In this document: in pieces, positions 30,114-38,485 of the stretch | How positions within the stretch are numbered: position 1 is the first letter of the stretch | How the letters are laid out: the number at the start of each line of letters is the position of its first letter | Origin: Candidatus Saccharimonadota bacterium | Lineage (GTDB): Bacteria; Patescibacteriota; Saccharimonadia; Saccharimonadales; Saccharimonadaceae | Direction of reading: 5' to 3' | Length of the DNA stretch: 44,857 bases | NCBI GenBank assembly: GCA_018060465.1 | Contig: JAGOVX010000003.1 | Span: 1-44,857, forward strand | Made by a program: the position numbers and the translations under genes | The notes under the pieces: generated by a model | Databases searched by the model: none | What the model saw: only the letters and a program-made list of their open reading frames with translations | What the model was told of the DNA's origin: nothing

Positions 30114-31213
30114 GCCATATTGTTATTGACGCTCGTCGTATCAATAGCTCTACCGGCTACTATGCAAAGAATTTGTTGGAACAGCTAGAACATACTGATT
30201 CGATACACAACTACACGGTTATCGTGCTGCAACGAGAACTCACACATTATCAGCCAGTTGCAAAAAATTTTCGGGTAGTTGCAAGCACGGCCGACCATTA
30301 CACTCTGTCTGAACAGCTACGATTCGCGTGGCAACTATACCGATTGCGCCCTGATCTTGTGCATTTTACAATGCCACAACAGCCCTTGCTTTGGTTTGGA
30401 GCGCGTATTACCACAATCCACGATACTACCTTGATTCGATTTGAGAATCTCGACCAAAATAAATACCTATATCGCCTGCGAAAACTAATTTTCACCTTGC
30501 TAATGCGCAATGTTATTTGGCGCTCGCGCTACATTATTTCACCTTCAAAGTACGTAACACGCGACCTAGATACGTGGACAAACCATCGGCACACCAGCAA
30601 GTTAAAAACCATTTACAACGCTGGTGATACGACGCATGTCACAGTGAAAGCTATTAACGAACTGAAGAATGTTCCCTACTTGTGCTGGGTTGGAAACGCG
30701 TTTCCATACAAGAATATTACTACTATTATTACTGCATTCGCGGCCATCAAAAAGCTCCATCCTTCGCTTCACCTGGCGCTGGCAGGTAGAAGCGACATAT
30801 TTTATGAACGATTAGCTGACATGGTACGAAAAAAGGCCATTCCAGATGTTCATTTTCTTGGATACATCAACGATGCAGAAAAGCGCTGGCTATTTCAAAA
30901 CGCCAATGCCTATGTGGTGGCATCGTTATCTGAAGGCTTTCATATGCCGCTGCTGGAAGCAATGGCAGAACGCTGCCCCATCATCTCATCGAATGCAACC
31001 TGCCTGCCAGAAATTGCCGGCACGGCAGCCCTCTACTTCGACCCACGTAGTGTGGACGAGCTCGTGGCAGCAATCCAGCAGCTGCTTGAGGATTCATCGT
31101 TACGGGGTACGCTAGTGGAACATGGCACGCATCAGCTACAACGCTTTTCATGGCATACAACTGCAGCAAAAATGCATGGCCTATACCTAAAAGCGCTTAC
31201 TTACCGCGCGTAA
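30110..31213 (+). CDS. Glycosyltransferase family 4 (second of pair)
   Basis: 367 residues. The N-terminus begins IVIDARRINSSTGYYAKNLL (GT4 type); the donor domain has YVVASLSEGFHMPLLEAMAERCPI with the E-x7-E motif and CLPEIAGTAALYFDP. Acts after or beside the preceding transferase. Coupled by the ATGA overlap. Its 3' end overlaps the convergent cupin gene by 13 bp. Confidence 0.93.
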   Translation: MSHIVIDARRINSSTGYYAKNLLEQLEHTDSIHNYTVIVLQRELTHYQPVAKNFRVVASTADHYTLSEQLRFAWQLYRLRPDLVHFTMPQQPLLWFGARITTIHDTTLIRFENLDQNKYLYRLRKLIFTLLMRNVIWRSRYIISPSKYVTRDLDTWTNHRHTSKLKTIYNAGDTTHVTVKAINELKNVPYLCWVGNAFPYKNITTIITAFAAIKKLHPSLHLALAGRSDIFYERLADMVRKKAIPDVHFLGYINDAEKRWLFQNANAYVVASLSEGFHMPLLEAMAERCPIISSNATCLPEIAGTAALYFDPRSVDELVAAIQQLLEDSSLRGTLVEHGTHQLQRFSWHTTAAKMHGLYLKALTYRA

Positions 31214-31938
31214 TCGTCGTGAATACGTATGATATCCGCTTCGTTGGATGGATGCTTCGAGTCAACATGTTGCCAAATCTCGGCCACCAATGTATAAGAA
31301 TCCTTGCTTGCTGCGCACAAACGATGGCGCTCACCTTTTGCAAATTGAACCACATGGCCTGACTTTGCGATGATTTTATCGCCTGGTTCATCTGTAACAC
31401 TCTTGTAGTACGCACCGTGATTTAAGAAACGCCAGCGCTCTGCACGACGCTCATGCAACTGCCAGCTTAGGCGTTGCCCCGGTGAAACGAGCAAAAACTT
31501 TGGGCTTAATTCTAACTCACTACGACCCAGCCGTGCTTCAATCGCACTAAGACCCGGAAAGAACTCAACGATAAATCGATCTGCGTCACTACTTTTCATC
31601 GTGTAGTATGCGCCCCACGGCTTTGACTCATCCATATCAGTAATCGTATAGCCAAGATCATCAATTGCGTCTCGAACACGGCGCGTTGCTACCTTTTTTG
31701 ATGGCGCTTTTGTAACGCCAGGAAAATATCGCTTCATCGCACCATCGGCTTTTTTATACACACGGTGTAATTTTTTACCAAGTCTCGCATCGGATGAATG
31801 AACATCCAGCACGTCCTTGCCATCAAGTATATTGCGTAGTGATCTGCGCACCCACCATACCGCCGTCTGCAATCGACTCGTAGGCTCTAATACAACTGAC
31901 TCAAAACGTTCGACGTCCTTACTTTTCTTCTCTACCAT
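31201..31938 (-). CDS. Cupin phosphomannose-isomerase-like protein
   Basis: 245 residues. The C-terminal ~125 residues form a type II mannose-6-phosphate isomerase cupin: KPWGAYY, SPGQRLSWQLHERRAERWRFLNHG and VVQFAKGERHRL, ending EADIIRIHDDYAR as in the ManC/PMI family. The N-terminal ~95 residues are basic, not part of that family, and may bind a partner or nucleic acid. The ATG overlaps the stop of the upstream isomerase gene (TAATG). Together they supply mannose phosphate for the adjacent glycosyltransferases, by inference. Confidence 0.8.
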   Translation of the reverse strand: MVEKKSKDVERFESVVLEPTSRLQTAVWWVRRSLRNILDGKDVLDVHSSDARLGKKLHRVYKKADGAMKRYFPGVTKAPSKKVATRRVRDAIDDLGYTITDMDESKPWGAYYTMKSSDADRFIVEFFPGLSAIEARLGRSELELSPKFLLVSPGQRLSWQLHERRAERWRFLNHGAYYKSVTDEPGDKIIAKSGHVVQFAKGERHRLCAASKDSYTLVAEIWQHVDSKHPSNEADIIRIHDDYAR

Positions 31939-32969
31939 TATTTATCAAGCTCTACTTTAAATTTTTCTACTAACTCTACAGGACTGGGGTCTACCCCGTT
32001 CAAAATTCCCATGTATAATGTAACAAAATCGCCAAATATCACCAAATACAACAGATGTGCCAATGCGTTGTCACCCTGAGCTGCCACAGAAATTGAATCT
32101 GGGCGCATCCCAGACAGCAATCGATTTGAAACCTCAAAACGTTTCAGCACACGATGATGCTCAAAGCTAGACAATAAATCTATTACTACAAATGGTTTCT
32201 CAACGGGATGAGACGACCAGCCCATAAATTCATTGTGATTGAATTCAGGAAGCGTATTGCTCCATGCCGTATTCTTTGCGTTTTCGTTCACGCTAATCTT
32301 CCACTTGTAGGCGGCTGGACTCATCGCAGAACCAGAGTATATGATCGGTGTTTTTCCGACCATTTTTTCGGCAAGCTGCTTGGCTGGGTTGTCGTGTGTT
32401 GGTACACTTTTAACCCATTTTGCCACCTCAGCCTCTAGTGGGGCGACCAGCTGTTCCAACTCAGTCAACACCGATTTATCAACTAATCCATATCCAACAA
32501 ATAGTTCTACAAGCCCTCGAAATGCATAAAAGACGGCCATCCTTGGCTGAATCGCCTTTGGAATAACTACATGTGTGTCACCGTGCTGCGTGGCTTGCTC
32601 GAGCAACTTACCACCGCCTGTCATTATTGCTATCGTTGCACCTTTTTCTCTTGCCTCAGCCAACGCCGATAATGTTTCTTCGGTATTTCCTGAATAGCTT
32701 GCCACTATCACAAGTGTTCGTTCGTTTACAAAACTCGGTAACGAATAGTCCTTTGAAACAATAAACGGAACCTGTAGCTTTGGCCATGTCCTGGCGAACT
32801 CCGCCTGCAATGCACTGCCCCCCATTGCCGAAAAAACGACAGCGTCTATTTGGCCTGGGTTCTCTACTTTTACGTCAAATGCATGAGCCAGCTGCTCCGG
32901 TGAATGAGCTGCTAGGTCGAGTGCGCCTTGTGTGTCGTACTGGTTGATGTAGTTTTTATTATCAAGCAT
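31938..32969 (-). CDS. Bifunctional phosphoglucose/phosphomannose isomerase (SIS domain)
   Basis: 343 residues with two SIS lobes; SAMGGSALQAEF and VIVASYSGNTEETLSAL are the sugar-phosphate binding loops of the PGI/PMI family found in archaea and some bacteria. It interconverts fructose-6-P with glucose-6-P and mannose-6-P. GAGAGGAG lies 5-6 nt before ATG 32969. First gene of a two-gene operon with the cupin protein. Confidence 0.9.
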   Translation of the reverse strand: MLDNKNYINQYDTQGALDLAAHSPEQLAHAFDVKVENPGQIDAVVFSAMGGSALQAEFARTWPKLQVPFIVSKDYSLPSFVNERTLVIVASYSGNTEETLSALAEAREKGATIAIMTGGGKLLEQATQHGDTHVVIPKAIQPRMAVFYAFRGLVELFVGYGLVDKSVLTELEQLVAPLEAEVAKWVKSVPTHDNPAKQLAEKMVGKTPIIYSGSAMSPAAYKWKISVNENAKNTAWSNTLPEFNHNEFMGWSSHPVEKPFVVIDLLSSFEHHRVLKRFEVSNRLLSGMRPDSISVAAQGDNALAHLLYLVIFGDFVTLYMGILNGVDPSPVELVEKFKVELDK

Positions 32970-33112
32970 AGTGCTCCTCTCTCGTTTTCATTATTTCCCC
33001 TACGCGTCGGTAGACAAATATCACGTCTGTGTAGCGTAGTCTCGTCTTTACTACCCTGCTTACTCTATGATACAGTATAGGTAAACGTAAGCGTAAATAT
33101 CTAGAGGTGGGA

Positions 33113-33682
33113 ATGGCAGACGAACCAAATAATCAACAGTCAATCAGTGACGATCAAGAACTTGCGAAAGTTTTGGCTGGCGTGAGCCAGCAAACAGATG
33201 ATGATAATGTTGGTGAGCCAAGTAGCGCCGTAGTGCCGACGCCTGTAATTCCTGGGGCGATTCTTCCTACAAGCCTGGCAGCAGACGAGCCTACACTCGA
33301 ATCACGCACAGAAAGCCTTGCGCCAGTATCATTGCCTGAACCTGAAGCCATGGCTCCCGAATCTAGCATGCCTCCTATGCCAGAAATTACCCCTCAACCT
33401 GAACAAACATTGCGACCAAGCTACTCTGAACCTGCAAGTGGTAGTGAACTTGATACCATAAAGAAAGAAGCGTTGGGCGAGCTACGCCCGTTGGTTGATA
33501 AACTTGACGTTTCTGCAGAAGAAAAATTTGACACGTACCTATTGCTGTTACGCAGTACCGATGACAAGGAATTGATCGCCCCTGCGCACGAAGCTGCCAA
33601 GGCAATCGAAGATGAGACTCGCCGCGCCCAAGCGTTGCTCGATATCATTAAAGAAATTGATTTTTTGAGCCAAAATCAATAA
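33113..33682 (+). CDS. Acidic Pro-rich hypothetical protein
   Basis: 189 residues. The first ~110 are disordered, rich in Pro, Glu and Ser (MAPESSMPPMPEITP). The C-terminal ~75 are helical (ELRPLVDKLDVSAEEKFDTY and following) and look like a small folded domain. AGAGGTGG before ATG 33113 favours this start over the GTG at 33107. A TATGAT-like -10 lies at 33066-33071. No family recognised; could be a scaffold or division-related protein. Confidence 0.7.
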   Translation: MADEPNNQQSISDDQELAKVLAGVSQQTDDDNVGEPSSAVVPTPVIPGAILPTSLAADEPTLESRTESLAPVSLPEPEAMAPESSMPPMPEITPQPEQTLRPSYSEPASGSELDTIKKEALGELRPLVDKLDVSAEEKFDTYLLLLRSTDDKELIAPAHEAAKAIEDETRRAQALLDIIKEIDFLSQNQ

Positions 33683-33736
33683 CCATCTAAAATGCTCTAG
33701 CTACGGTGTCACCTAAGGGTATGAGACCGCTTTTGC

Positions 33737-33765
33737 TTGACTTTTTTTAACTGTTGTGCTACTAT
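33737..33765 (+). promoter_or_regulatory. Promoter of 407-residue membrane protein gene
   Basis: TTGACT (33737-33742), 17-nt spacer, TACTAT (33760-33765) extended by TGC. Leader ~30 nt, no Shine-Dalgarno. Confidence 0.65.
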
Positions 33766-33802
33766 ACTGCTATAGTTTACTTTTTATATTAAATCAATCA
33801 CC

Positions 33803-35026
33803 ATGACAAACCACCACAAAACCCCAGAAAGTGCTAACGCAACGCCTGATACCGGCGAATACCCTGCCGACTCACCCGTGCCTACAAGTAAGGATGAGCT
33901 TGATATGCAGGCTGCAACTATTCTCGCGGAGAACACGCCGAAAAAGGCCGAAATAGGTATTAATAACCTCAGAATTACAAAGTTATTTGGCCTTCCTAGT
34001 GACGGCGCAGATCTTACTGCCTTACTGCCTTACTTTGAAGCGCGGACCAGGCATGCCGAAAAAGGTATATACGGGAGAGCCCTAGCTTTAACAGCGATTG
34101 TAGGTTTATTTATCGGTGGATACGCAGCAAATGATGTTGGCGAGGTAAAATATGCTATGCGCAATTCTATGGGCATTTTGCCAGACAACATCCCTGGTCA
34201 AATCTACCCCGACAACGTAATGACTGGTGATACGATTACAATTCCGGGTACTACAATACGCTTTCCAAACCCTATAACTGCGACATATGGCGAGCTTGAA
34301 ACGCATAGCTATACTAACGTAGAACGGCATACGACTACCGCATCAACGGTGGAAGAAATGGCTGAGAATCCTTTTGGATGGAACTTACAGCTTCAGGGAA
34401 ATGAGAAGGCACTGGATGCCGAGGCATTACAACCTGCTATTCATGAAATTAAAGATACCCATGGAAATATTTCTCGTATCGTCGTACACGGAATCGTGAG
34501 TGACGACTTTAACAATGGGAACTTGGGAAAAACTGATCCACAGCAACATGCACTAGCTGAAGCTCGTGCAGAAGCCGGCAACGCTGCGCTGAGTAGCGTT
34601 GCGCAGCAAGAAGGCGTTACGCTTCCAAAAGATATTATTTTGAAGGCTTCAGAGCACGTGCTTTCAGAGCGTGACCTAAAACAGATCGATACGCTTGCAC
34701 AACAGCTTCATCTCTCTACTAATGAGCTCATAGCCAAATATAACTCGGGCGATGACTTGCCTGATAACATCAAAGAGGTGCTCGCGAAAAAACTTGTTCG
34801 AGGTGTTGAATATGATATTGACTACACCACGAAGACGAATTCAACCTCATATGAGTTAGTGCCTGCAGGGAAAGAAGCCGACTCGGTCAAACCATGGCAA
34901 GTAGCGGCGTTATTTGGTGGGCTGAGTGCAGGATTAACTTGGCCAATTAGTATGTTGGCTCAAATGCAGGGTGTCCCCCGAAAGCGTCGCAAACAAGCCA
35001 GAAAATACCTGAAAAAACTACAGTAG
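33803..35026 (+). CDS. Two-helix membrane protein with large external domain, unknown
   Basis: 407 residues: a disordered polar N-terminus, a helix at ~94-112 (ALTAIVGLFIGGYAAND), a ~250-residue domain and a helix near the C-terminus (VAALFGGLSAGLTWPISML), then a basic tail (RKRRKQARKYLKK). The stretch IVVHGIVSDD and, later, QHALAEARAEAGNAALSSVA resembles an OmpA-like peptidoglycan-associated fold, which I offer only as a guess. An intrinsic terminator follows directly. Confidence 0.65.
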   Translation: MTNHHKTPESANATPDTGEYPADSPVPTSKDELDMQAATILAENTPKKAEIGINNLRITKLFGLPSDGADLTALLPYFEARTRHAEKGIYGRALALTAIVGLFIGGYAANDVGEVKYAMRNSMGILPDNIPGQIYPDNVMTGDTITIPGTTIRFPNPITATYGELETHSYTNVERHTTTASTVEEMAENPFGWNLQLQGNEKALDAEALQPAIHEIKDTHGNISRIVVHGIVSDDFNNGNLGKTDPQQHALAEARAEAGNAALSSVAQQEGVTLPKDIILKASEHVLSERDLKQIDTLAQQLHLSTNELIAKYNSGDDLPDNIKEVLAKKLVRGVEYDIDYTTKTNSTSYELVPAGKEADSVKPWQVAALFGGLSAGLTWPISMLAQMQGVPRKRRKQARKYLKKLQ

Positions 35027-35031
35027 AAAGT

Positions 35032-35061
35032 AAAAAAACCGCACATAACGTGCGGTTTTTT
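35032..35061. terminator. Bidirectional intrinsic terminator
   Basis: A-run, ACCGCAC (35038-35044), ATAAC loop, GTGCGGT (35050-35056), T-run. Serves the plus-strand gene ending at 35026 and groEL on the minus strand. Confidence 0.9.
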
Positions 35062-35078
35062 AGACCTTATAGCTCCTG

Positions 35079-36722
35079 CTACATCATTCCTGGCATGCCG
35101 CCACCCATCGGTGGCATTGGCATCTCTTTTTCAGGGATGTCTACCACGAGTGCACCCATAGTTGCAGCCGTACTGGCAATGGAAACAGCATTCTGCACTG
35201 CTTCCTTGGTAACCCTAGTTGGGTCGATCACACCAGCCTTTTTCACATCTACCACGCCAGCTTCTGGCTTCATCACATCAATACCCATGCCTACCTTGGA
35301 TGCTTCCACTTGCGCAAGTAATGCCTCAGAGTTCAACCCAGCATTGGCAGTAATTTGCAAGAACGGCTGCCGCAAGGCTTGCTTCAAAATTTGACGACCA
35401 GCGCTTACGCTATCCGAGCCGTCTGCGCGTATCTTTGCAGCTAGATTCACTAATGTCACGCCGCCTCCCGCTACTATTCCTTCAGCCAAGGCTGCCTTGG
35501 TAGCCGCCACCGCATCATCAACGCGGAATTTCTTTTCATCGATTTCAGTTTCTGTCGCACCACCTACTTTTATAACAGCAACTTTTCCGCTCAGTGCGGC
35601 TGCTCGCTTTTCGAGCTGTTCCTTGTCATATTCGCTACTGGCATTGTTGGCTTGTGCCAAAATTTGCGCAACCCGAGCCTCTACATCAGCGGCACGCCCA
35701 GAACCCTCAACAATCGTAGTGTCATCTTTGCCTACAATCACTTTTCGTGCCGAGCCTACTACATCGAGTCCTGCGTTCTCAAACGTCAACCCTTTATCCT
35801 CGGAAATCACTTCAGCCCCAGTTAGCGTGGCCATATCTGCCATAATGTCCTTGCGTCGATCACCAAAGCTCGGCGCCTTTACTACGACAGTATTCAAAAT
35901 ACCCTTTAGTTTATTCAGTACTAGAATACTCAGTGCTTCGCCATCTACTTCGTCGGCCACAAGTACAATATCCTTCTTGCCAGCTTGCGCCAATTTTTCG
36001 ATCAATGGCAATAATTCGCTCGCGGTTGATATTTTCTTATCTGTAATAACGATCGATGGTTTTTCGTACACAGCTTCCTGCCGATTGGTGTCGGTAACAA
36101 AGAATGGACTTGCCCAGCCCTTGTCTAAGCTAAAGCCTTCTACTACTTCACTCTCCATCTCAAGGCCCTGACCAGCTTCTACTGTAATCACTGCATCTTT
36201 GCCTACCAAAGCGATCACATCAGCAATCAATTTACCAATCTGACTATCTCCGGCTGAAATAGTTGCGACTTCTGCTATCCGTTCCTTTTTGCCCTCAACA
36301 CTTTCGCTCAAACCATCGAGCGCAGCTACCACTTCTTTTCCTGCTTCCTCAATACCTTTTTTAAGCTCCATTGGGTTGTGGCCGGCCGCAATCAATCGAT
36401 TAGCTTCCTTAAGAATCTGGTAGGTCAACACCGTTACCGTGGTCGTGCCGTCACCTGCGACTTTGTTCAATTTGCTGGCAGCTTGCTTGATAAGTTCAGC
36501 ACCAACTTTGTAGCCCAATGTTTCGTCATCAACCTCTGGTAGTTCCATGCCTTCCGCTACTGTCACGCCATCATGCGTTACCGTGGGGCCACCGTACCCT
36601 TTGGCAATCACAACATTGCGGCCTTTCGGGCCATACGTTACTTTTACGGCATCGTATAGCGCCTTTGCACCACCTAGCACACGTGCACGCGCGTCATCAT
36701 CATAAAATACTTTTTTTGCCAT
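35079..36722 (-). CDS. groEL: Chaperonin GroEL
   Basis: 547 residues, normal length, with GDGTTTVTVLTYQIL (ATP site), the apical domain, and the GGM-rich tail (MPPMGGGMPGMM). Folds proteins as a ring with GroES. GAAAGGA within the end of the preceding 44-residue ORF is the ribosome binding site for ATG 36722. Heat-shock control is expected from the CIRCE element upstream of groES. Confidence 0.98.
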   Translation of the reverse strand: MAKKVFYDDDARARVLGGAKALYDAVKVTYGPKGRNVVIAKGYGGPTVTHDGVTVAEGMELPEVDDETLGYKVGAELIKQAASKLNKVAGDGTTTVTVLTYQILKEANRLIAAGHNPMELKKGIEEAGKEVVAALDGLSESVEGKKERIAEVATISAGDSQIGKLIADVIALVGKDAVITVEAGQGLEMESEVVEGFSLDKGWASPFFVTDTNRQEAVYEKPSIVITDKKISTASELLPLIEKLAQAGKKDIVLVADEVDGEALSILVLNKLKGILNTVVVKAPSFGDRRKDIMADMATLTGAEVISEDKGLTFENAGLDVVGSARKVIVGKDDTTIVEGSGRAADVEARVAQILAQANNASSEYDKEQLEKRAAALSGKVAVIKVGGATETEIDEKKFRVDDAVAATKAALAEGIVAGGGVTLVNLAAKIRADGSDSVSAGRQILKQALRQPFLQITANAGLNSEALLAQVEASKVGMGIDVMKPEAGVVDVKKAGVIDPTRVTKEAVQNAVSIASTAATMGALVVDIPEKEMPMPPMGGGMPGMM

Positions 36723-36724
36723 AG

Positions 36725-36859
36725 TTAATTTTTCCTTTCGAAGTTTTTTACTTGTTGTTCAAGATTTTTGACTCGTGCGAATAACTGTCCAATTTTTACA
36801 AACAGTAAAAGCAATGTAGCAAATAGTAAATACGGTAGATATACAAGTATGAAGTCCAT
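36725..36859 (-). CDS. 44-residue membrane protein between groES and groEL
   Basis: ATG 36859 lies one base after the groES stop (TAGtATG) and the TAA (36727-36725) two bases before the groEL ATG. The product has one hydrophobic helix (FILVYLPYLLFATLLLLFV) and a charged amphipathic tail (RVKNLEQQVKNFERK) that could form a short coiled coil. I know no standard groESL operon with such an insert. The tight spacing argues that it is translated. Possible role: tethering chaperonin or cargo to the membrane (speculative). Confidence 0.65.
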   Translation of the reverse strand: MDFILVYLPYLLFATLLLLFVKIGQLFARVKNLEQQVKNFERKN

Positions 36860-36860
36860 A

Positions 36861-37124
36861 CTACAAAGTTCCTAAAATATCTTCTTCTTTAACGATCAAA
36901 TATTCTGTACCGTCTATCTTAATTTCAGTGGTTGAATACTCTTTATACAATATCTTGTCGCCTGTTGTAACATTTTTCACATCTTTTCCAGTAGCGACCA
37001 CGTGTGCTATGACTGGCTTTTCCTTGGCGTTATCTGGCAAATACAAACCGCTCGCCGTTTTCGTTTGCGCTTCCTCTCGCACCGCTACTACGCGGTCACC
37101 AAGAGGCTTGATAGGTGAACTCAT
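36861..37124 (-). CDS. groES: Co-chaperonin GroES
   Basis: 87 residues, short for GroES (usually ~95) but with the normal pattern: IKPLGDRVVAVREEA at the start, mobile loop TKTASGLYLPDNAKEKP, and ILYKEYSTTEIKIDGTEYLI with the C-terminal EEDILGTL. Caps the GroEL ring. GGAGGA precedes ATG 37124. Confidence 0.97.
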   Translation of the reverse strand: MSSPIKPLGDRVVAVREEAQTKTASGLYLPDNAKEKPVIAHVVATGKDVKNVTTGDKILYKEYSTTEIKIDGTEYLIVKEEDILGTL

Positions 37125-37159
37125 TCAGCTATTCCTCCTTTGATTGTTCTCTAGCCTCC

Positions 37160-37209
37160 ATTGTACCGAAAGAAATTAGCACTCGTCAAGTGCGAGTGCT
37201 AATTTCTTT
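37160..37209 (-). promoter_or_regulatory. CIRCE element (HrcA operator) over the groES promoter
   Basis: TTAGCACTC (37176-37184), 9-nt spacer, GAGTGCTAA (37194-37202), a perfect CIRCE; the arms extend to 16 bp each (37169-37184 / 37194-37209). Minus strand -35 TTGACG (37189-37184) and -10 TACAAT (37165-37160) with 18-nt spacer overlap it, so HrcA would repress the operon until heat shock. Confidence 0.95.
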
Positions 37210-37224
37210 GCCAACCACGCAGTA

Positions 37225-38460
37225 TCACACAATTTTTTTGAGAATCGAATGCAATTTCTTTAGCGCCATCAAATCAGGTCTAAAAATCTTCACAAAGTAG
37301 CCCAGCTGTTCCTCTAGTACGCCTCCGAAGCCTGCTTTGAACGCATATACCCCTTCTTGGTCTGGAACATTGCAGTGATTGCCCTTCGTCCCATAGAAGT
37401 TATACTCTGGAATTTTGTGTTTCATGGCATACTGCATCGCATACCAATGCAGTGCATATGGCGCATTGTAGCTTGCATATTCTCGTAGCGAGCCTCCTGT
37501 TAGGTACGTAACTTGATTGCCATACACAACAAACGTCGCTGCGGCAATTGGCAACCGCTCGGTAGAATTTTCAGCCATGTGCTTCAAACGATCTTTGTGC
37601 GTGTGTATCGCGGCGGTTATTTGCGCAATGGTTTTCTCTGATTTTTTATCCGTGTCATCTGCCAGCGATGCTTCCAACTTTTCAAGCACACTCTGTGAGG
37701 CTATTTTATACTCTGCGTAGTCGAGCTCGGCCACCATAAGCTGCACTCGGTCACTGCCAAAATGCGTTACTAGTGAGCTATAGTACTGCGCATCGCGACC
37801 ATCAAAACCTTTGCGGCCCTCTGTATCGGCCAAAATCGACAGGTAAACCGGTAGCTCATTTAGTTCAATCTGCCGTACATGAATACCAGATTTTAAACTT
37901 TTTCGAACGGCACGCCGTGTACGCTGAGAAAAGCTATCCATCAACATGTCTGGGCTCGTGAGTTCTTTCAAATTTTTTACAAAGTACCAGCGCAATTTTA
38001 TACTGTCGTGGTCGACACGTGCCGCTGAAAGTTTTGTGTAGCCACGTGAACTAAAATAGCGTTCGTAATGGTCTACTGTATAGCCATCATCAATCACTTC
38101 ACGATCTTCGCTCCAGTGGCGAGCTGCCACGTTTGGATTGATGGTGATTGAAAGTGCGTGGTGTTTTCGTGCAAAACTAGTGATATTGTGTACGAACTCC
38201 TGCGCCAGTGGCGCGTTGGTAAAATCAACCAGCGGCCCCTGCAAGCATTCAAACTGTTGGTACTTTCCTACGACAGGCCAGCTATACAGCAATGCAGCCG
38301 CAACAATTTTGCCGTTCTTCGAGCGCATACCTACAAAGTAGTGAGACCAGCCCACTTCCTGACGACGCCGTGCCATCGGAACCGACTGAAGAAAACTAGA
38401 CTCGGGGAATGACTCAGCAAATGATTCGAATTCGCTTTCAGTCAGCTCGCAAAATTTCAT
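37225..38460 (-). CDS. FemAB-family aminoacyltransferase (second copy)
   Basis: 411 residues; two GNAT-like lobes typical of FemAB/FemX, with a helical insertion at ~235-275. FemAB enzymes add amino acids from aminoacyl-tRNA to the peptidoglycan stem peptide. Motifs: SFLQSVPMARRRQEVGWSH near 22-40, ITINPN and late YNFYGTKGNHCNVPDQEGVY. It is a diverged paralog of the next gene upstream. An extended -10 TGC TAGAAT ends 8 nt before ATG 38460, so it can be transcribed independently as a near-leaderless mRNA. Confidence 0.9.
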   Translation of the reverse strand: MKFCELTESEFESFAESFPESSFLQSVPMARRRQEVGWSHYFVGMRSKNGKIVAAALLYSWPVVGKYQQFECLQGPLVDFTNAPLAQEFVHNITSFARKHHALSITINPNVAARHWSEDREVIDDGYTVDHYERYFSSRGYTKLSAARVDHDSIKLRWYFVKNLKELTSPDMLMDSFSQRTRRAVRKSLKSGIHVRQIELNELPVYLSILADTEGRKGFDGRDAQYYSSLVTHFGSDRVQLMVAELDYAEYKIASQSVLEKLEASLADDTDKKSEKTIAQITAAIHTHKDRLKHMAENSTERLPIAAATFVVYGNQVTYLTGGSLREYASYNAPYALHWYAMQYAMKHKIPEYNFYGTKGNHCNVPDQEGVYAFKAGFGGVLEEQLGYFVKIFRPDLMALKKLHSILKKIV

Positions 38461-38485
38461 CTGTACTCATTCTAGCACAAGGGGT

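Noticed and set aside
35497-36171. 224-codon ORF antisense to groEL
   Set aside because: Low-complexity Ser/Ala/Thr shadow of a strongly conserved gene; no start signals.
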